64,000 bases of DNA from Paractinoplanes rishiriensis (GTDB lineage Bacteria > Actinomycetota > Actinomycetes > Mycobacteriales > Micromonosporaceae): the NCBI RefSeq assembly GCF_016862375.1, contig NZ_BOMV01000073.1, positions 124,001 through 188,000 on the forward strand. The letters run 5' to 3'. The notes beneath the pieces were generated by a model. That model made no database searches. It saw only the letters and a program-made list of their open reading frames with translations, and was not told where the DNA came from. The first letter of the stretch is position 1. Each line of letters begins with the position of its first letter. This document shows positions 31,110 to 40,412 of this stretch, in pieces. A program made the translations under genes and the position numbers.

Positions 31110-32207
31110 CTACCGCGATGGGCGCCGCACCATGGCGGGCGTCAGGTCGGCCAGGCACGGGCGGCCGGTCAGCGCCATCGCGAGCTCCAGCTCGGCCCGC
31201 AGCCCGCCCAGCACGCCGGCCACCCCCTCGGCGCCGCCCGCCGCCAGGCCCCACACCGGCGGGCGGCCGACCAGCACCACGTCGGCGCCCAGGGCCCGGC
31301 ACACCAGGACGTCCACACCGCGACGCACGCCGCCGTCGACCAGGACCGGGATGCGGCCCTCGACGGCCTCGGCCACGGCGGGCAGGGCGTCCAGGGTGGC
31401 GAGCGCGCCGTCCAGCTGGCGTCCGCCGTGGTTGGACACCACGATGCCGGCGGCGCCCGCGTCGACCGCGCGGGTCGCGTCGGACGGGTCGAGGATGCCC
31501 TTGAGCACCACCGGCAGCCCGGTGCGGTCGGCCAGCCAGCTGATGTCCTCCCAGCGCAGGCCGGGATCGTAGGTGGCGCCGACGTGGGTGGCCAGCGCCG
31601 AGCCGCCGGTGATCGGGACGCCGGTCAGCGCCATCGTCTCGGGGTCGATGTTCTGCGACTGCGCGTGCGGCGGGATGGCGAAGCTGTTCCGGACGTCGCG
31701 CCGGCGGTCGCCGAGGCGCGGCGTGTCGACCGTGACGACCAGAGCGGTGAAGCCGGCCGCCCGGGCCCGCGCGACCAGGTCGAGCAGGATGGCGCGGTCG
31801 CGCAGCACGTACAGCTGGAGCCAGCGCGCTCCCCCGGCCTCGGCGATCTCCTCGTACCGGGCGCTCGCGAACATCGACGCGATCATCAGGGTGCCGGTGG
31901 CCGCGGCGCCCGCGGCCGTCGCCGCCTCGCCGTCCGGGTGCCAGAGGCGCTGGTACGCGACCGGGGCGACGCCGATCGGGGCGGCCAGCCGGGCGCCGCA
32001 CACCTCGACCGCGGTGTCCACCGTGGTCACGTCGACCAGCACCCGCGGCACCACGGTCACCTCCTGGAACGCCGCCACGTTGGCCGCGAGCGTCCGTTCC
32101 GCGCCGGCGCCGCCCTCCAGGTAGTCCCAGGCGCCCGGCTCGGCACCCGCCTGCGCCCGCGAACGGTAGTCGTCCACAATCGTCTGCCTTTCTCTGTCCC
32201 GAGCCAT
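31110..32207 (-). CDS. FMN-dependent alpha-hydroxy-acid oxidase/dehydrogenase
   Basis: Flavoenzyme of up to 365 residues in the lactate/glycolate/hydroxymandelate oxidase family, which oxidises a 2-hydroxy acid to the 2-oxo acid. Seen are AWDYLEGGAG near the N-terminus, PIGVAPVAYQRLWHPDGE, WLQLYVLRDR, TVDTPRLGDRRRD, LKGIL (active-site Lys) and SNHGGRQLD (catalytic His plus Arg), then VDGGVRRGVDVLVCRALGA for FMN phosphate binding. The length suits bacterial oxidases without the membrane insertion of LldD. ATG 32207 lies in AT-rich DNA without a good ribosome site; GTG 32177, preceded by AAAGG, may be the true start. It is beyond the remnant gene, and a cluster role (for example with the 2-hydroxyacid dehydrogenase) is unproven. 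Confidence 0.9.
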   Translation of the reverse strand: MARDRERQTIVDDYRSRAQAGAEPGAWDYLEGGAGAERTLAANVAAFQEVTVVPRVLVDVTTVDTAVEVCGARLAAPIGVAPVAYQRLWHPDGEAATAAGAAATGTLMIASMFASARYEEIAEAGGARWLQLYVLRDRAILLDLVARARAAGFTALVVTVDTPRLGDRRRDVRNSFAIPPHAQSQNIDPETMALTGVPITGGSALATHVGATYDPGLRWEDISWLADRTGLPVVLKGILDPSDATRAVDAGAAGIVVSNHGGRQLDGALATLDALPAVAEAVEGRIPVLVDGGVRRGVDVLVCRALGADVVLVGRPPVWGLAAGGAEGVAGVLGGLRAELELAMALTGRPCLADLTPAMVRRPSR

Positions 32208-32294
32208 TTAATTACCCAGGTAACAGCCATTGAAAAATATTTATGGACGCCGACCGGAGCGCCTGTTATACCTGTGCTACTCACGGGGGTGACA
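32208..32294. promoter_or_regulatory. AT-rich divergent intergenic region
   Basis: Eighty-seven bases separate the leftward oxidase from the rightward peptidoglycan-binding protein. The stretch is unusually AT-rich for this window (for example TTGAAAAATATTTATGG and TAATTACC). CTGTTATACCTGT near 32265 contains TTATAC as a possible -10 for the rightward gene, and TAATTA is a possible leftward -10. No operator repeat stands out. Confidence 0.35.
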
Positions 32295-34652
32295 ATGGTT
32301 GATCAAATGGTGCTCAGGGCACAACGATGGGTCAATTCCACGTACGGTTCGGTGGCCGGTTACAACCGTTGCGCCGAGGACGGCCAAACCGGTTGGAACA
32401 CCATCTTCTCGCTGACCCGGGCCCTTCAGCACGAGCTCGGCATCACCGCGCTGTCCGACAACTTCGGCCCCACTACCTATGCCCGGCTGACCGCGTACGG
32501 ACCGGTCGGCGTCGGCTCGGCCAACATGAACATGCGGAAGATCGCCGAGGCCGCGCTGTACTGCAAGGGCTACAACGGCGGCGTCATCGACGGCGCGTTC
32601 GACGTGGGCGCCACCCAGATCGGGCTGACCTCGCTGGTCCGTGACATGGGCCTGCCGCTGACCGGCGCCGTCACCGACGTCACGCCCAAGGTCTTCAAGT
32701 CGCTGCTGAACATGGACGCGTTCGTGATGACCGCGGGCGGCAAGGAACCGGTACGGGTCTGCCAGCAGTGGCTCAACGGCACCTACCTCGGGCGTGGCCA
32801 GTTCTTCATCGGGCCGACCGACGGGCATTTCTCCCGGGCCGTGCAGGTGGCCCTGGTCTACGCGATCCAATATCAGCTGGGCATGACCGACGGCCAGGTC
32901 ACCGGCTACATCGGCCCGGGCACCAAGACCGGGCTGCAGACCCAGGCGCTGGTCGGCGAGGGCAGCCAGGACACCGGCGCGCGGCACTGGGTGCGGCTGT
33001 TCCAGTGCGCGCTCGCGTTCAACAACTACGGCAACCGCTGGGGCGAGGGCGGCGGCACCTTCACCGCCGACATGGCCCGGATCGTCAAGGTCTTCCAGCG
33101 GTTCTGCATGCTTCCGGAGACCGGCCGGGGTGATTACCAGACCTGGATGTCGCTGCTGGTCTCGACCGGCGACCCCGAGCGGCGGGGCCGGGCGATCGAC
33201 TGCATGATCCCGCTCAACAGCGCCACGATCAAAACCGTCAAGGATCACGGGTACGAGATAGCCGGCCGTTACCTGAACGGCGGCACCAACAAGGTGCTGA
33301 CCCACTCCGAGATCGCGCTGATCACCGACAACGGGATGTCGTTCTTCCCGCTGTACCAGGAGTGGGGCGACGGACTCCAGCACTTCAACTACGACCAGGG
33401 CCGGTCGGACGGCGCGGCGGCCTGCAGCGCGGCGCGCGGCTTCGGCATCCCGTACGGCACCACGATCTACTTCTCGGTCGACTTCGACGCACAGGACCAC
33501 GAGATCACCAGTGCGATCCTGCCGCACTTCCGGGGTGTGCGCGACGCCGTCGCGGCGGACGGCAACCAGTACGCGGTCGGCGTCTACGGCTGCCGCAACG
33601 TCTGCCTGCGGCTGGAGTCCGCCGGCCTGGCCGGCCGCAGTTTCGTCAGCGGCATGTCGACCGGCTACAGCGGTAACCTGGGCTTCCCGCTGCCCGGCAA
33701 CTGGGCGTTCGACCAGATCAAGAACACCGTGCTGGCACCCGGCACACCCGGCGCCGTCGAGATCGACAACAACATCGTCTCCCGCCGCGACCTGGGGGTC
33801 GACAGTGTCACCCGGCCCCGCGAGATGAACGACGGCTTCTACACCATGCTCATCTGGCTCGAGGCGCGGGCCGGGCAGCACCGGCAGGCGTTCCCCGACC
33901 GGTCCGGCCCGGAACTGGTCGCCCAGTTCCTCCGGATGCGCTCCGACCGGTTCAAGTTCCGTGGCTCGGACACCGTCTTCGGCGAACTCGACACCGCGTT
34001 CATCGAATTCGTCCGGGGTTACCTGGGCCGGCCGGACGATTACCCGCTGCGCGACCCGAAATACCTCTGGGATTCGGACATCGACCATTTCGGGGCCTCG
34101 TTCGGCGCGTTCCTGAACCACGGCATCCCGGACGACGTCCGCAACGTCAATCTGGCCGACTTCGGCGCGTGGGGCGGCGACGCGCTCAGCATCCTCGGCC
34201 AGTGGTATCAGAGCGGGCTCGGCCCGGGCGAGGCGTACGCCTTCGCGAAGGACCGGTTCGCCACCCGGGCCGACAACTCCTACATGACCCTCGGCGACTG
34301 GTTCGCCGACGTCGACGCGTTCGTGATCGGTCAGCAGAGCAAGGCCGACCCGTCGATCCCGCTGTCCACGCTGTTCCGGCACCACTACGCCACACCGGCC
34401 GCGGCGGGCGAACGCTTCCTGGACTACTACGTCCGCCGCTTCCAACGGCGGGCCGACTATGTGCTGCTCTGCGCGGAGCACATGTTCGACGATCCCGGCG
34501 ACGCGATGACCGAGATCGTCCGCAACGGGTTCTGGCTCGACCAGTTCGCCGACGCGGGGGCGCTGACCCCGGGCATGACCTCGGCGACCGCCCGGACCGC
34601 GGTGGCCCGGGCCTTCGCCGAGACCGTCGTCCAGTTCGCCTACGGGGAGTGA
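32295..34652 (+). CDS. Peptidoglycan-binding repeat protein with a DUF1906 (Rv2525c-like glycoside hydrolase) domain
   Basis: Protein of 785 residues. The first 300 or so contain peptidoglycan-binding-like repeats (LRAQRWVNSTYG, VCQQWLNGTYLG, VRLFQCALAFNNYG). About 305-520 match the DUF1906/GH25-like domain: DCMIPLNSATIKTVKDHGYE, AGRYLNGG, FFPLYQEWG, YGTTIYFSVDFDAQDHEI, YAVGVYGCRNVC and EIDNNIVSRRDLG. The remaining 265 residues look helical and are not recognised. Despite a wall-related layout, no signal peptide is seen at the N-terminus. The start is ATG 32295 after GGGGGTGA; the frame stays open far upstream across the antisense of the oxidase, but that part is not coding. It is followed after 5 bp by a Tat-exported protein. 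Confidence 0.85.
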   Translation: MVDQMVLRAQRWVNSTYGSVAGYNRCAEDGQTGWNTIFSLTRALQHELGITALSDNFGPTTYARLTAYGPVGVGSANMNMRKIAEAALYCKGYNGGVIDGAFDVGATQIGLTSLVRDMGLPLTGAVTDVTPKVFKSLLNMDAFVMTAGGKEPVRVCQQWLNGTYLGRGQFFIGPTDGHFSRAVQVALVYAIQYQLGMTDGQVTGYIGPGTKTGLQTQALVGEGSQDTGARHWVRLFQCALAFNNYGNRWGEGGGTFTADMARIVKVFQRFCMLPETGRGDYQTWMSLLVSTGDPERRGRAIDCMIPLNSATIKTVKDHGYEIAGRYLNGGTNKVLTHSEIALITDNGMSFFPLYQEWGDGLQHFNYDQGRSDGAAACSAARGFGIPYGTTIYFSVDFDAQDHEITSAILPHFRGVRDAVAADGNQYAVGVYGCRNVCLRLESAGLAGRSFVSGMSTGYSGNLGFPLPGNWAFDQIKNTVLAPGTPGAVEIDNNIVSRRDLGVDSVTRPREMNDGFYTMLIWLEARAGQHRQAFPDRSGPELVAQFLRMRSDRFKFRGSDTVFGELDTAFIEFVRGYLGRPDDYPLRDPKYLWDSDIDHFGASFGAFLNHGIPDDVRNVNLADFGAWGGDALSILGQWYQSGLGPGEAYAFAKDRFATRADNSYMTLGDWFADVDAFVIGQQSKADPSIPLSTLFRHHYATPAAAGERFLDYYVRRFQRRADYVLLCAEHMFDDPGDAMTEIVRNGFWLDQFADAGALTPGMTSATARTAVARAFAETVVQFAYGE

Positions 34653-34657
34653 GCGCG

Positions 34658-35674
34658 ATGCAGAACCCACTCGTCTCGCGCCGGCAGATCCTGACGCTGG
34701 CGGGGCTCACGCTGGGCGTGGGCGTCGTCGCTCCGGCCGGCCCAGCCGCCGCCGCGCCGGCGGACGACGTCGTGCTGGAGCCGGTCGCCGACGAACCGGT
34801 GGCCGTGCTCTCCGGCGAGGGCGGCGCGCCCGCGGCCGTCCCGCGCCGGCTCGCGGTGCGCCTGGTGCGCACGGCCGGCCTGCCGGCCGGCGCACAGATC
34901 GCGATCACGTTCGACCCGCGGGTGCACACCCCGCTGCCCGCGGCCGTGGTGCTGCACCGGGGCCGCCCGGTCCCGGCCGCCACGACGACCGCCGCCGACC
35001 CGGCGACCGGCCTGCACACCAGCACCGTCACGCTGACCGGTGCGGTGCCCGCGGACGGTGACCTGGTCGCCGTCGTCGGCGCCGCGCGCCCGCTGATCTT
35101 CCCGTCCGACCTGGTCCGGCGGCCGGCCGCGCCCAGCGCCCGGGTCGCCACCGCGCGCCGGCGGCTGGAGCCGGCCCGGCCGTCCTCGTTCGGCGGGCCG
35201 GCCCTGCCGTGGGGCGTGGAGGTGGACGGGGTGTGGGCCGCCCGCTCGTGGGGTGCCGGCGGCCGCTACCGCTACTACGTGCCGGTGCGGGTGTCGCTGA
35301 CCGGGACCGGGCCGGGCCGGGGGCCGGCCGCGGCGTTCTCGGTGACCCTCGACCCGAGGTTGGCCGGCGCGGTGACGGTCGCGTCGGCGCGGCTCGGCGA
35401 CCGGCCGTACGCGGGGCGGATCCGCCCCGCCGGGGAGAGCCGGACCGCCTCGGCGTACCGGACCCGGTGGCGCGCGCCGGCCGGGCTGGCCGCCGGCGAG
35501 GTCCTCGACGTCTACCTGACCGTGTCCACCACGCTGCCGGCCGGCCCGCTGACCGGCGTCACGCATCCGGTGGTCGCGGCCGTGACGACCGGCGCCGCCG
35601 CGGCCCAGCGGCACACCGGCCGGGAGACCCTGAGCCGCACCGACTCGGTCTGCGGCGACGTTCCGAGTGGGTGA
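34658..35674 (+). CDS. Tat-exported protein of unknown function
   Basis: Protein of 338 residues with a clear twin-arginine leader: SRRQILTLAGLTLGVGVV followed by a hydrophobic stretch and PAAAAP as a likely cleavage region near residue 33. The mature part is rich in Ala, Pro, Val and Thr and appears to be two beta-sandwich domains (RLAVRLVRTAGLPAGAQIAITFDPR and RYYVPVRVSLTG...FSVTLDPRL look like related strands), comparable to adhesin-like or DUF11-like repeats. No catalytic motif was recognised. The ATG follows GGAGTGAGCGCG, and the stop overlaps the next start by GTGA, coupling it to the chemotaxis receptor. It may be a secreted or surface binding protein that works with the receptor; that is inference. 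Confidence 0.8.
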   Translation: MQNPLVSRRQILTLAGLTLGVGVVAPAGPAAAAPADDVVLEPVADEPVAVLSGEGGAPAAVPRRLAVRLVRTAGLPAGAQIAITFDPRVHTPLPAAVVLHRGRPVPAATTTAADPATGLHTSTVTLTGAVPADGDLVAVVGAARPLIFPSDLVRRPAAPSARVATARRRLEPARPSSFGGPALPWGVEVDGVWAARSWGAGGRYRYYVPVRVSLTGTGPGRGPAAAFSVTLDPRLAGAVTVASARLGDRPYAGRIRPAGESRTASAYRTRWRAPAGLAAGEVLDVYLTVSTTLPAGPLTGVTHPVVAAVTTGAAAAQRHTGRETLSRTDSVCGDVPSG

Positions 35675-37482
35675 CCCCAGGGACGCCTTTCGGGGACGCG
35701 CGGGGCGGAACGGCTCAGCACCGGACGGTAAGCGCCGAACCTAGTGTCGTGGAGGCTTTCGGGGGCTGGCGCATCCTCGCTCTGCTCGCCGTCGTGCTCG
35801 CCGGGCTGATGACCCCGCTGTCCGTGATCACCCTGCGCTCGTTCGACCGGGTGGAACAGCATCTGCTGGTCAAGGAGGCCGAGGAGCTGCGGATCGCGCT
35901 CAGCGAGCGCGCCGCCAGCATCGTCGACATCGGGGTCACCATCGCGGCGGGCTCCGGCGCCGGCCGCGCCGTGGCGGACACCGACCAGCGCCGTTTCGCG
36001 GCGGACTTCCCGGCCGCCCAGGTGCGCGACCGCTACCGGCTGTCCGGCGTCGCCGGGGTGGGCCCGGACGGCCGGTTCCGGGTCGGCGGGCTGGCCGGGC
36101 CCGACGGCTACCGGCCGCTGCCGGCCGGCCTGGACGATCCGGCGGTGCTGCGCAGCATGATCGAGCCGGACGCGGCCGCGGGCACCGCCACCTGCGGCGT
36201 CACCTCGGCGAGCGGCACGCCCACGGTGTTCTGCGGCCTGCCGGCGGACCCCGGCAGCGGCTCGCTGATCTTCCTGCGGGCGCTCGACGCCACCGGCCTC
36301 GACCTGATCACCCAGACCACCGAGGATCCGACCCGGCTGCGCGGCTCGCCCCGCGCCGACAGCCTGCGGCACGCCGACCTGCCGAGCCGGCTCGGCCCGC
36401 TCCAGGTGCACACCGCGGTGGTCGGCGACGAGGTCTCGGTGCAGGCCACCCTCGCCGGGGTGGACGGCGTCCCGGTCACCTTCGAGCTGCTGGAGGAGCG
36501 GCCGGTCCGGGCCGCGGCGGTCGGCACGATCACCTCGATCGCGGTGGTCGTCGCCCTCGTGATGATCGTGCTGGCGGTGCTGCTCCAGCGCGTCGTGCAC
36601 GGCAGCGTGCGCCGGCACATCCGGCCGCTGCGCCGGGCCGCCGAGGAGATCATGGAGACCGGTGACCTGAACGGCCGGGTGCCCGATTCGCCGCACCCCG
36701 ACCTCAAGGCGATGGCGCAGGCGGTGAACGGCATGCTCGCCGCCTTCGAGGCGCAGGCGATCGAGCTGGTGACGGCCCGGGGCCGCAGCGAGTTCGAGCG
36801 GCAGCAGCAGCTGACCTCCGAGGAGCAGTCCCGGGAGGAGACGCTGCGCCGCATGCAGGCCGAGTCGGAACAGGTCATCGGCGGTATCGCCTACCAGCTC
36901 GGCGACGCCGTGCGGGAGGTCGACACCGTGCGCGAGTCGGTGGTCAACATCAACGCCGGCGCCGCGGCCGCGCACGCCGCGACCGAGCAGATGGCCGACC
37001 ACGCCGCGCAGGCCGACCGGGCCGCCGAGGCGCTCACCGTCAGCCTGCCCACCGCCACCGACATGGTGGCGCTGATCGCGCAGATCGCCGGGCAGACCCG
37101 GATGCTCGCGCTCAACGCCACCATCGAGGCCGCCCGCGCGGGCGAGGCCGGCCTCGGCTTCGCGGTGGTCGCCGACGAGGTCCGCAAGTTGGCCGACGAC
37201 ACCTCCAGCTCGGCCGAGCGGATCACCACGACGCTCGGCACGCTCACCGCGACCGCCACCGACGTGTCCGGCGCGGTGGCCACCATGACCGACGCGATCG
37301 CCAGCGTGCGGAGCGCCATCGAGCAGGTCCGCACGGTGGCCGACGACCAGCAGCACAGCATCAGCGGCCTGATCACCCAGGTGCAGAACGCGATCGCCCA
37401 GATCGACCAGCTCGCGCACACCGAGGCGCCCGCGCTCGACTCGGCGGACGGCCCGCCGGCGAACGATTTCGAGCTGTTCTGA
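35671..37482 (+). CDS. Methyl-accepting chemotaxis protein
   Basis: Transmembrane receptor of about 603 residues. Order: a short cytoplasmic N-terminus, TM1 (ILALLAVVLAGLMTPLSVI), an external sensor domain of about 230 residues containing CGVTSASGTPTVFCGLPAD, TM2 (TITSIAVVVALVMIVLAVLL), a HAMP domain (HIRPLRRAAEEIMETGDLNG), and a cytoplasmic coiled coil with the conserved hairpin LALNATIEAARAGEAGLGFAVVADEVR, which contacts CheA/CheW. GTG 35671 overlaps the previous stop (GTGA); GTG 35749, just before TM1, is an alternative. Chemotaxis receptors are uncommon in actinobacteria outside motile-spore genera such as Actinoplanes, which informs the organism guess. Its ligand is unknown; coupling to the Tat protein gene suggests a shared stimulus. 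Confidence 0.92.
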   Translation: MTPGTPFGDARGGTAQHRTVSAEPSVVEAFGGWRILALLAVVLAGLMTPLSVITLRSFDRVEQHLLVKEAEELRIALSERAASIVDIGVTIAAGSGAGRAVADTDQRRFAADFPAAQVRDRYRLSGVAGVGPDGRFRVGGLAGPDGYRPLPAGLDDPAVLRSMIEPDAAAGTATCGVTSASGTPTVFCGLPADPGSGSLIFLRALDATGLDLITQTTEDPTRLRGSPRADSLRHADLPSRLGPLQVHTAVVGDEVSVQATLAGVDGVPVTFELLEERPVRAAAVGTITSIAVVVALVMIVLAVLLQRVVHGSVRRHIRPLRRAAEEIMETGDLNGRVPDSPHPDLKAMAQAVNGMLAAFEAQAIELVTARGRSEFERQQQLTSEEQSREETLRRMQAESEQVIGGIAYQLGDAVREVDTVRESVVNINAGAAAAHAATEQMADHAAQADRAAEALTVSLPTATDMVALIAQIAGQTRMLALNATIEAARAGEAGLGFAVVADEVRKLADDTSSSAERITTTLGTLTATATDVSGAVATMTDAIASVRSAIEQVRTVADDQQHSISGLITQVQNAIAQIDQLAHTEAPALDSADGPPANDFELF

Positions 37483-37538
37483 AGCCGCCACCTCGTCACC
37501 TGGGAACGGACAACCGGGACGGCTGTCACCCGGCCGGG

Positions 37539-37559
37539 GTTCCTATAGTTCGCGAGGTG
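37539..37559 (+). promoter_or_regulatory. Possible promoter for a leaderless TIR-WD40 transcript
   Basis: TATAGT at 37542-37547 is a strong actinobacterial -10 hexamer. The GTG start codon lies about nine bases downstream, so transcription would begin at or next to the start codon, giving a leaderless mRNA. GGCTGT lies 17 bases upstream as a weak -35. No Shine-Dalgarno sequence of normal kind precedes the GTG, which supports the leaderless reading. Confidence 0.45.
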
Positions 37560-40412
37560 GGACAACTAGGCGCAAAGCGCACACCGCCGGACGGCTATGC
37601 GGCATTCATCTCCTACAGCCACGCGCAGGACCGGCTTCTCTCCGCGGCGCTGCAGAGCGAACTGGAGCGATTCGCGGGCTCGTGGTGGCACCCGCGCCGG
37701 ATGCGGGTGTTCCGCGACGAGACGAACCTGACGGCCTCGCCCGGCCTGTGGCCCAGCATCGTGGATTCGATGCGGGCCGCCGAATGGTTCATCCTGCTCG
37801 CCTCGCCCGGCGCGGCGGGCTCGGTGTGGGTGCGCCGCGAGGTGGCCTGGTGGGTGGCGAACAAATCACCCGACCGGATGCTCATCGCGCTGACTTCGGG
37901 CCGGGTGCACTGGAGCGGGGACGACTTCGACTGGTCGCGCACCGACGCGGTCCCACCGACGCTCGCCGGGGTGTTCCCGGACGAGCCGCACTGGATCGAC
38001 CTCAGCCGGGTGCCCGCGGCGGACGAGCGGCCGCAGCTGGGCGACACCGTTGCGAAACTGGCGGCACCGATCCTCGGGGTGGACGAAGACACCCTGGCCG
38101 GCGAGCACGTCCGGCAACGCCGCCGCACGCGGCGCACGGTCTGGGGCGTCGTCGTCACGCTCACCGCGCTGCTGCTGGCGGTCAGCACCGCGACGGTGGC
38201 CGCCCTGGTCCAGGCGGACCGGCAGCGCGAACAGGCCGGGATCGCCGCCGCCCGGGAACTGGCCACCCTCGCGGACGGCCTGGTCTCGTCCGATCCGCGG
38301 ACCGCTCTCGGGCTCAGCCTGGCCGGCACCCGGATCCGGTCCAGCCCCGAGTCCGAGCAGGCGGTGTATCGAACCCTGGCCGCGACCCGGTACCTCAGCA
38401 CGCTGGCCGGTCACCGCGCCGCGGTGAAGGCGGTGGCCTTCGCCGGATCACTGCTGGCCACCGGCTCCGACGACCACACCGTACGGCTCTGGGATCTGAC
38501 CGACCCGGCCCGGCCGCGACCGGTCGGCGCCCCCGTCGACCCGGGCGTCGGTCCGGTGGCCGCGCTGGCCTTCGAGCCGGGCACCCGGCGGCTGGCCGTG
38601 CTCGGCGTCCACCACGAGCAGACCGGTTCGGAGACCACCCAGCTGGCACTCTGGGACACCGCCCGGCCGTTCGCGGGCCGGCCGGCGCCGAAGCGGTGGC
38701 GGGGCATCGGCACCAGCCTTGCCTTCCTCCCGGGTGCCGGCCTGCTCGCGGTCAGCACCGTGACCACCTTCGGCGGCAGCGGCCCGCTCCGGCTCTGGGA
38801 CATCCGCACCGCCGAGCCGGACCTGGTCAGCGAAAACGCCGCCGAGGACGCCGGGCCGGTCTACAGTCTGGCGGCAGCGGCCGACGGCAGCTTCCTGGTG
38901 ACCGGGAACGCGCATGGCGACGGCACCGACAGCGGCGGCGAGACCGGGGTCTGGCGGCTTGCCGACGGGCCGAGGCTGGAGCGCACCGCGTCCCTCGACA
39001 CCGGACCGACCACGTCCGTCGCGATCAACCCGGCCGGGACCGTGATCGCCGCCCTGGGCCAGGACAGCACCCCGGTCAACCAGTTGACCCTGTGGGACGC
39101 GCGCCGCCACCGCCGCCTCGGCCCGCCGATGACCCGCCACCCGGACGCCATCAGCACGATCGCCTTCGCTCCGGACGGACGGACCCTGGCCGAGGCCCGC
39201 TCCGACCAGACCACCCTGCTCTGGGACGTCAGCGACCCGGGCCGGCCGGACGTCGTCGGCGAACCGCTGGCGGCCCACAGCGAGGGGGTCGAGGCGGTCG
39301 CCTTCTCGCCGGACGGCCGGACGCTGGTCACCGCCTCGGCGGACGCGCAGGCGATCCTCTGGGACGCGCGCGGCCGGGCGCGGCCGGCGCTGGCGCAGAC
39401 CGTCCCGGGCACCCCGCCGGGCGGGGCCGGCCGCAGCCCCGCCCTGCACCGGCTGATCGTCGCCGGTGGCACCCAGTTCGGCGGCGGGTTCGAAGCCACC
39501 ACGTCACCGGACGGCCGCCTGATGGCCACGGTGAGCGCCAATCAGCAGACCACCCTCTGGGACCTCAGCTCCGGCCGCGCACCGAACCGGCTCGCCGTGC
39601 TGCCGACCGGGGCCACCGCCGATCCCTTCACGCCCGTCCTCCCGCAGTTCGACGCCGCCGGCCGGTACGCCGTGACCGGAACCGACACGCACGATACGGA
39701 CAGCGAGCTCCACCTCTGGGACCTGTCCGTACCCGGCCGGCCGCGGCGCCAGGGAGCACCGCTGACCGGGTTCACCCGGCCGATCGCGCTCTCCCCCGAC
39801 GGCCGCCTGCTCGCCGCCACGCAGAAGGGCCCCGGCGGCGGCGGAGTCGGCACGGTCCTCTTCGACGTGACCGACAAGGCCCGGCCCCGGCGCATCACCA
39901 CGATCGACGCGACCCGCGAAGCCTTGGTCGTCTCGCTCGCCTTCGCGCCGGACGGCACCATGCTCGCCGTCGGGGACGACGCGAAGACAGTGCTGTTCGA
40001 CCTGTCGGATCCCGCGAACCCGGGACGGTTCGGCCGCCCGCTGACCGGGTTCGGCGGGCTCGTCGCGTTCGCGCCCGACGGCCGGACGATGGCCGTCGCG
40101 AGCGAGGCGGAGGAACACGGCGGACTGACCCTCTGGGACATCACCCGCCGCACCGATCCGCGGCGCATCGGTGATCCCTTCCTCCCGGCCGGTGCCGGCG
40201 GCGGTACGGCCGCGCTCGCCTTCGGCCGCGACGGTAAGACCCTGCTGACCGGCGGCCACGACTACACGATCCGGGTGTGGGACCTGTCCGCGCAGACCGC
40301 CCTGCGCGCCGATCCGGTCGGCCTGGCCTGCCGGCTCACCGACGCCGGCCTGTCCGCCCGGGAGTGGGCCCGGTACGTCGTCGGGCGCGGCTACCAGCCC
40401 GGATGCCGCTAA
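37557..40412 (+). CDS. TIR domain-transmembrane-WD40 repeat protein
   Basis: Protein of 951 residues. Residues 13-150 form a TIR-like domain (YAAFISYSHAQD, VFRDETNLTASPGLW, ASPGAAGSVWVRREVAWW), with Glu95 at the place of the NADase glutamate of enzymatic TIRs. A single membrane helix (VWGVVVTLTALLLAVSTATVAAL, about 201-223) follows, then a helical linker (AARELATLADGLVSSDPRTAL) and at least eight WD40 repeats from about 275 to the end (for example VRLWDL, TLLWDV, AILWDA, TTLWDL, IRVWDL). Such proteins are widespread in actinobacteria with large genomes and may sense intracellular targets through the propeller; some TIR proteins are anti-phage effectors. No partner gene is adjacent. The GTG start fits a leaderless promoter. 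Its end overlaps the convergent flavin reductase gene by four bases. Confidence 0.92.
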   Translation: MGQLGAKRTPPDGYAAFISYSHAQDRLLSAALQSELERFAGSWWHPRRMRVFRDETNLTASPGLWPSIVDSMRAAEWFILLASPGAAGSVWVRREVAWWVANKSPDRMLIALTSGRVHWSGDDFDWSRTDAVPPTLAGVFPDEPHWIDLSRVPAADERPQLGDTVAKLAAPILGVDEDTLAGEHVRQRRRTRRTVWGVVVTLTALLLAVSTATVAALVQADRQREQAGIAAARELATLADGLVSSDPRTALGLSLAGTRIRSSPESEQAVYRTLAATRYLSTLAGHRAAVKAVAFAGSLLATGSDDHTVRLWDLTDPARPRPVGAPVDPGVGPVAALAFEPGTRRLAVLGVHHEQTGSETTQLALWDTARPFAGRPAPKRWRGIGTSLAFLPGAGLLAVSTVTTFGGSGPLRLWDIRTAEPDLVSENAAEDAGPVYSLAAAADGSFLVTGNAHGDGTDSGGETGVWRLADGPRLERTASLDTGPTTSVAINPAGTVIAALGQDSTPVNQLTLWDARRHRRLGPPMTRHPDAISTIAFAPDGRTLAEARSDQTTLLWDVSDPGRPDVVGEPLAAHSEGVEAVAFSPDGRTLVTASADAQAILWDARGRARPALAQTVPGTPPGGAGRSPALHRLIVAGGTQFGGGFEATTSPDGRLMATVSANQQTTLWDLSSGRAPNRLAVLPTGATADPFTPVLPQFDAAGRYAVTGTDTHDTDSELHLWDLSVPGRPRRQGAPLTGFTRPIALSPDGRLLAATQKGPGGGGVGTVLFDVTDKARPRRITTIDATREALVVSLAFAPDGTMLAVGDDAKTVLFDLSDPANPGRFGRPLTGFGGLVAFAPDGRTMAVASEAEEHGGLTLWDITRRTDPRRIGDPFLPAGAGGGTAALAFGRDGKTLLTGGHDYTIRVWDLSAQTALRADPVGLACRLTDAGLSAREWARYVVGRGYQPGCR

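Noticed and set aside
30978..32294. Upstream extension of the peptidoglycan-binding protein frame
   Set aside because: The extension is antisense to the FMN hydroxyacid oxidase gene, which has clear catalytic motifs; homology and a ribosome site begin at 32295.
35740..35749. CCTAGTGTCG as a promoter of the chemotaxis receptor
   Set aside because: The start codon would lie within or just two bases after the -10 hexamer, and the gene is already coupled by GTGA to the preceding gene. Probably chance similarity.
37557..40412. Calling the TIR-WD40 gene a defined anti-phage system
   Set aside because: It has no partner gene or known system layout; only the domain order is visible, so defence is left as a possibility.
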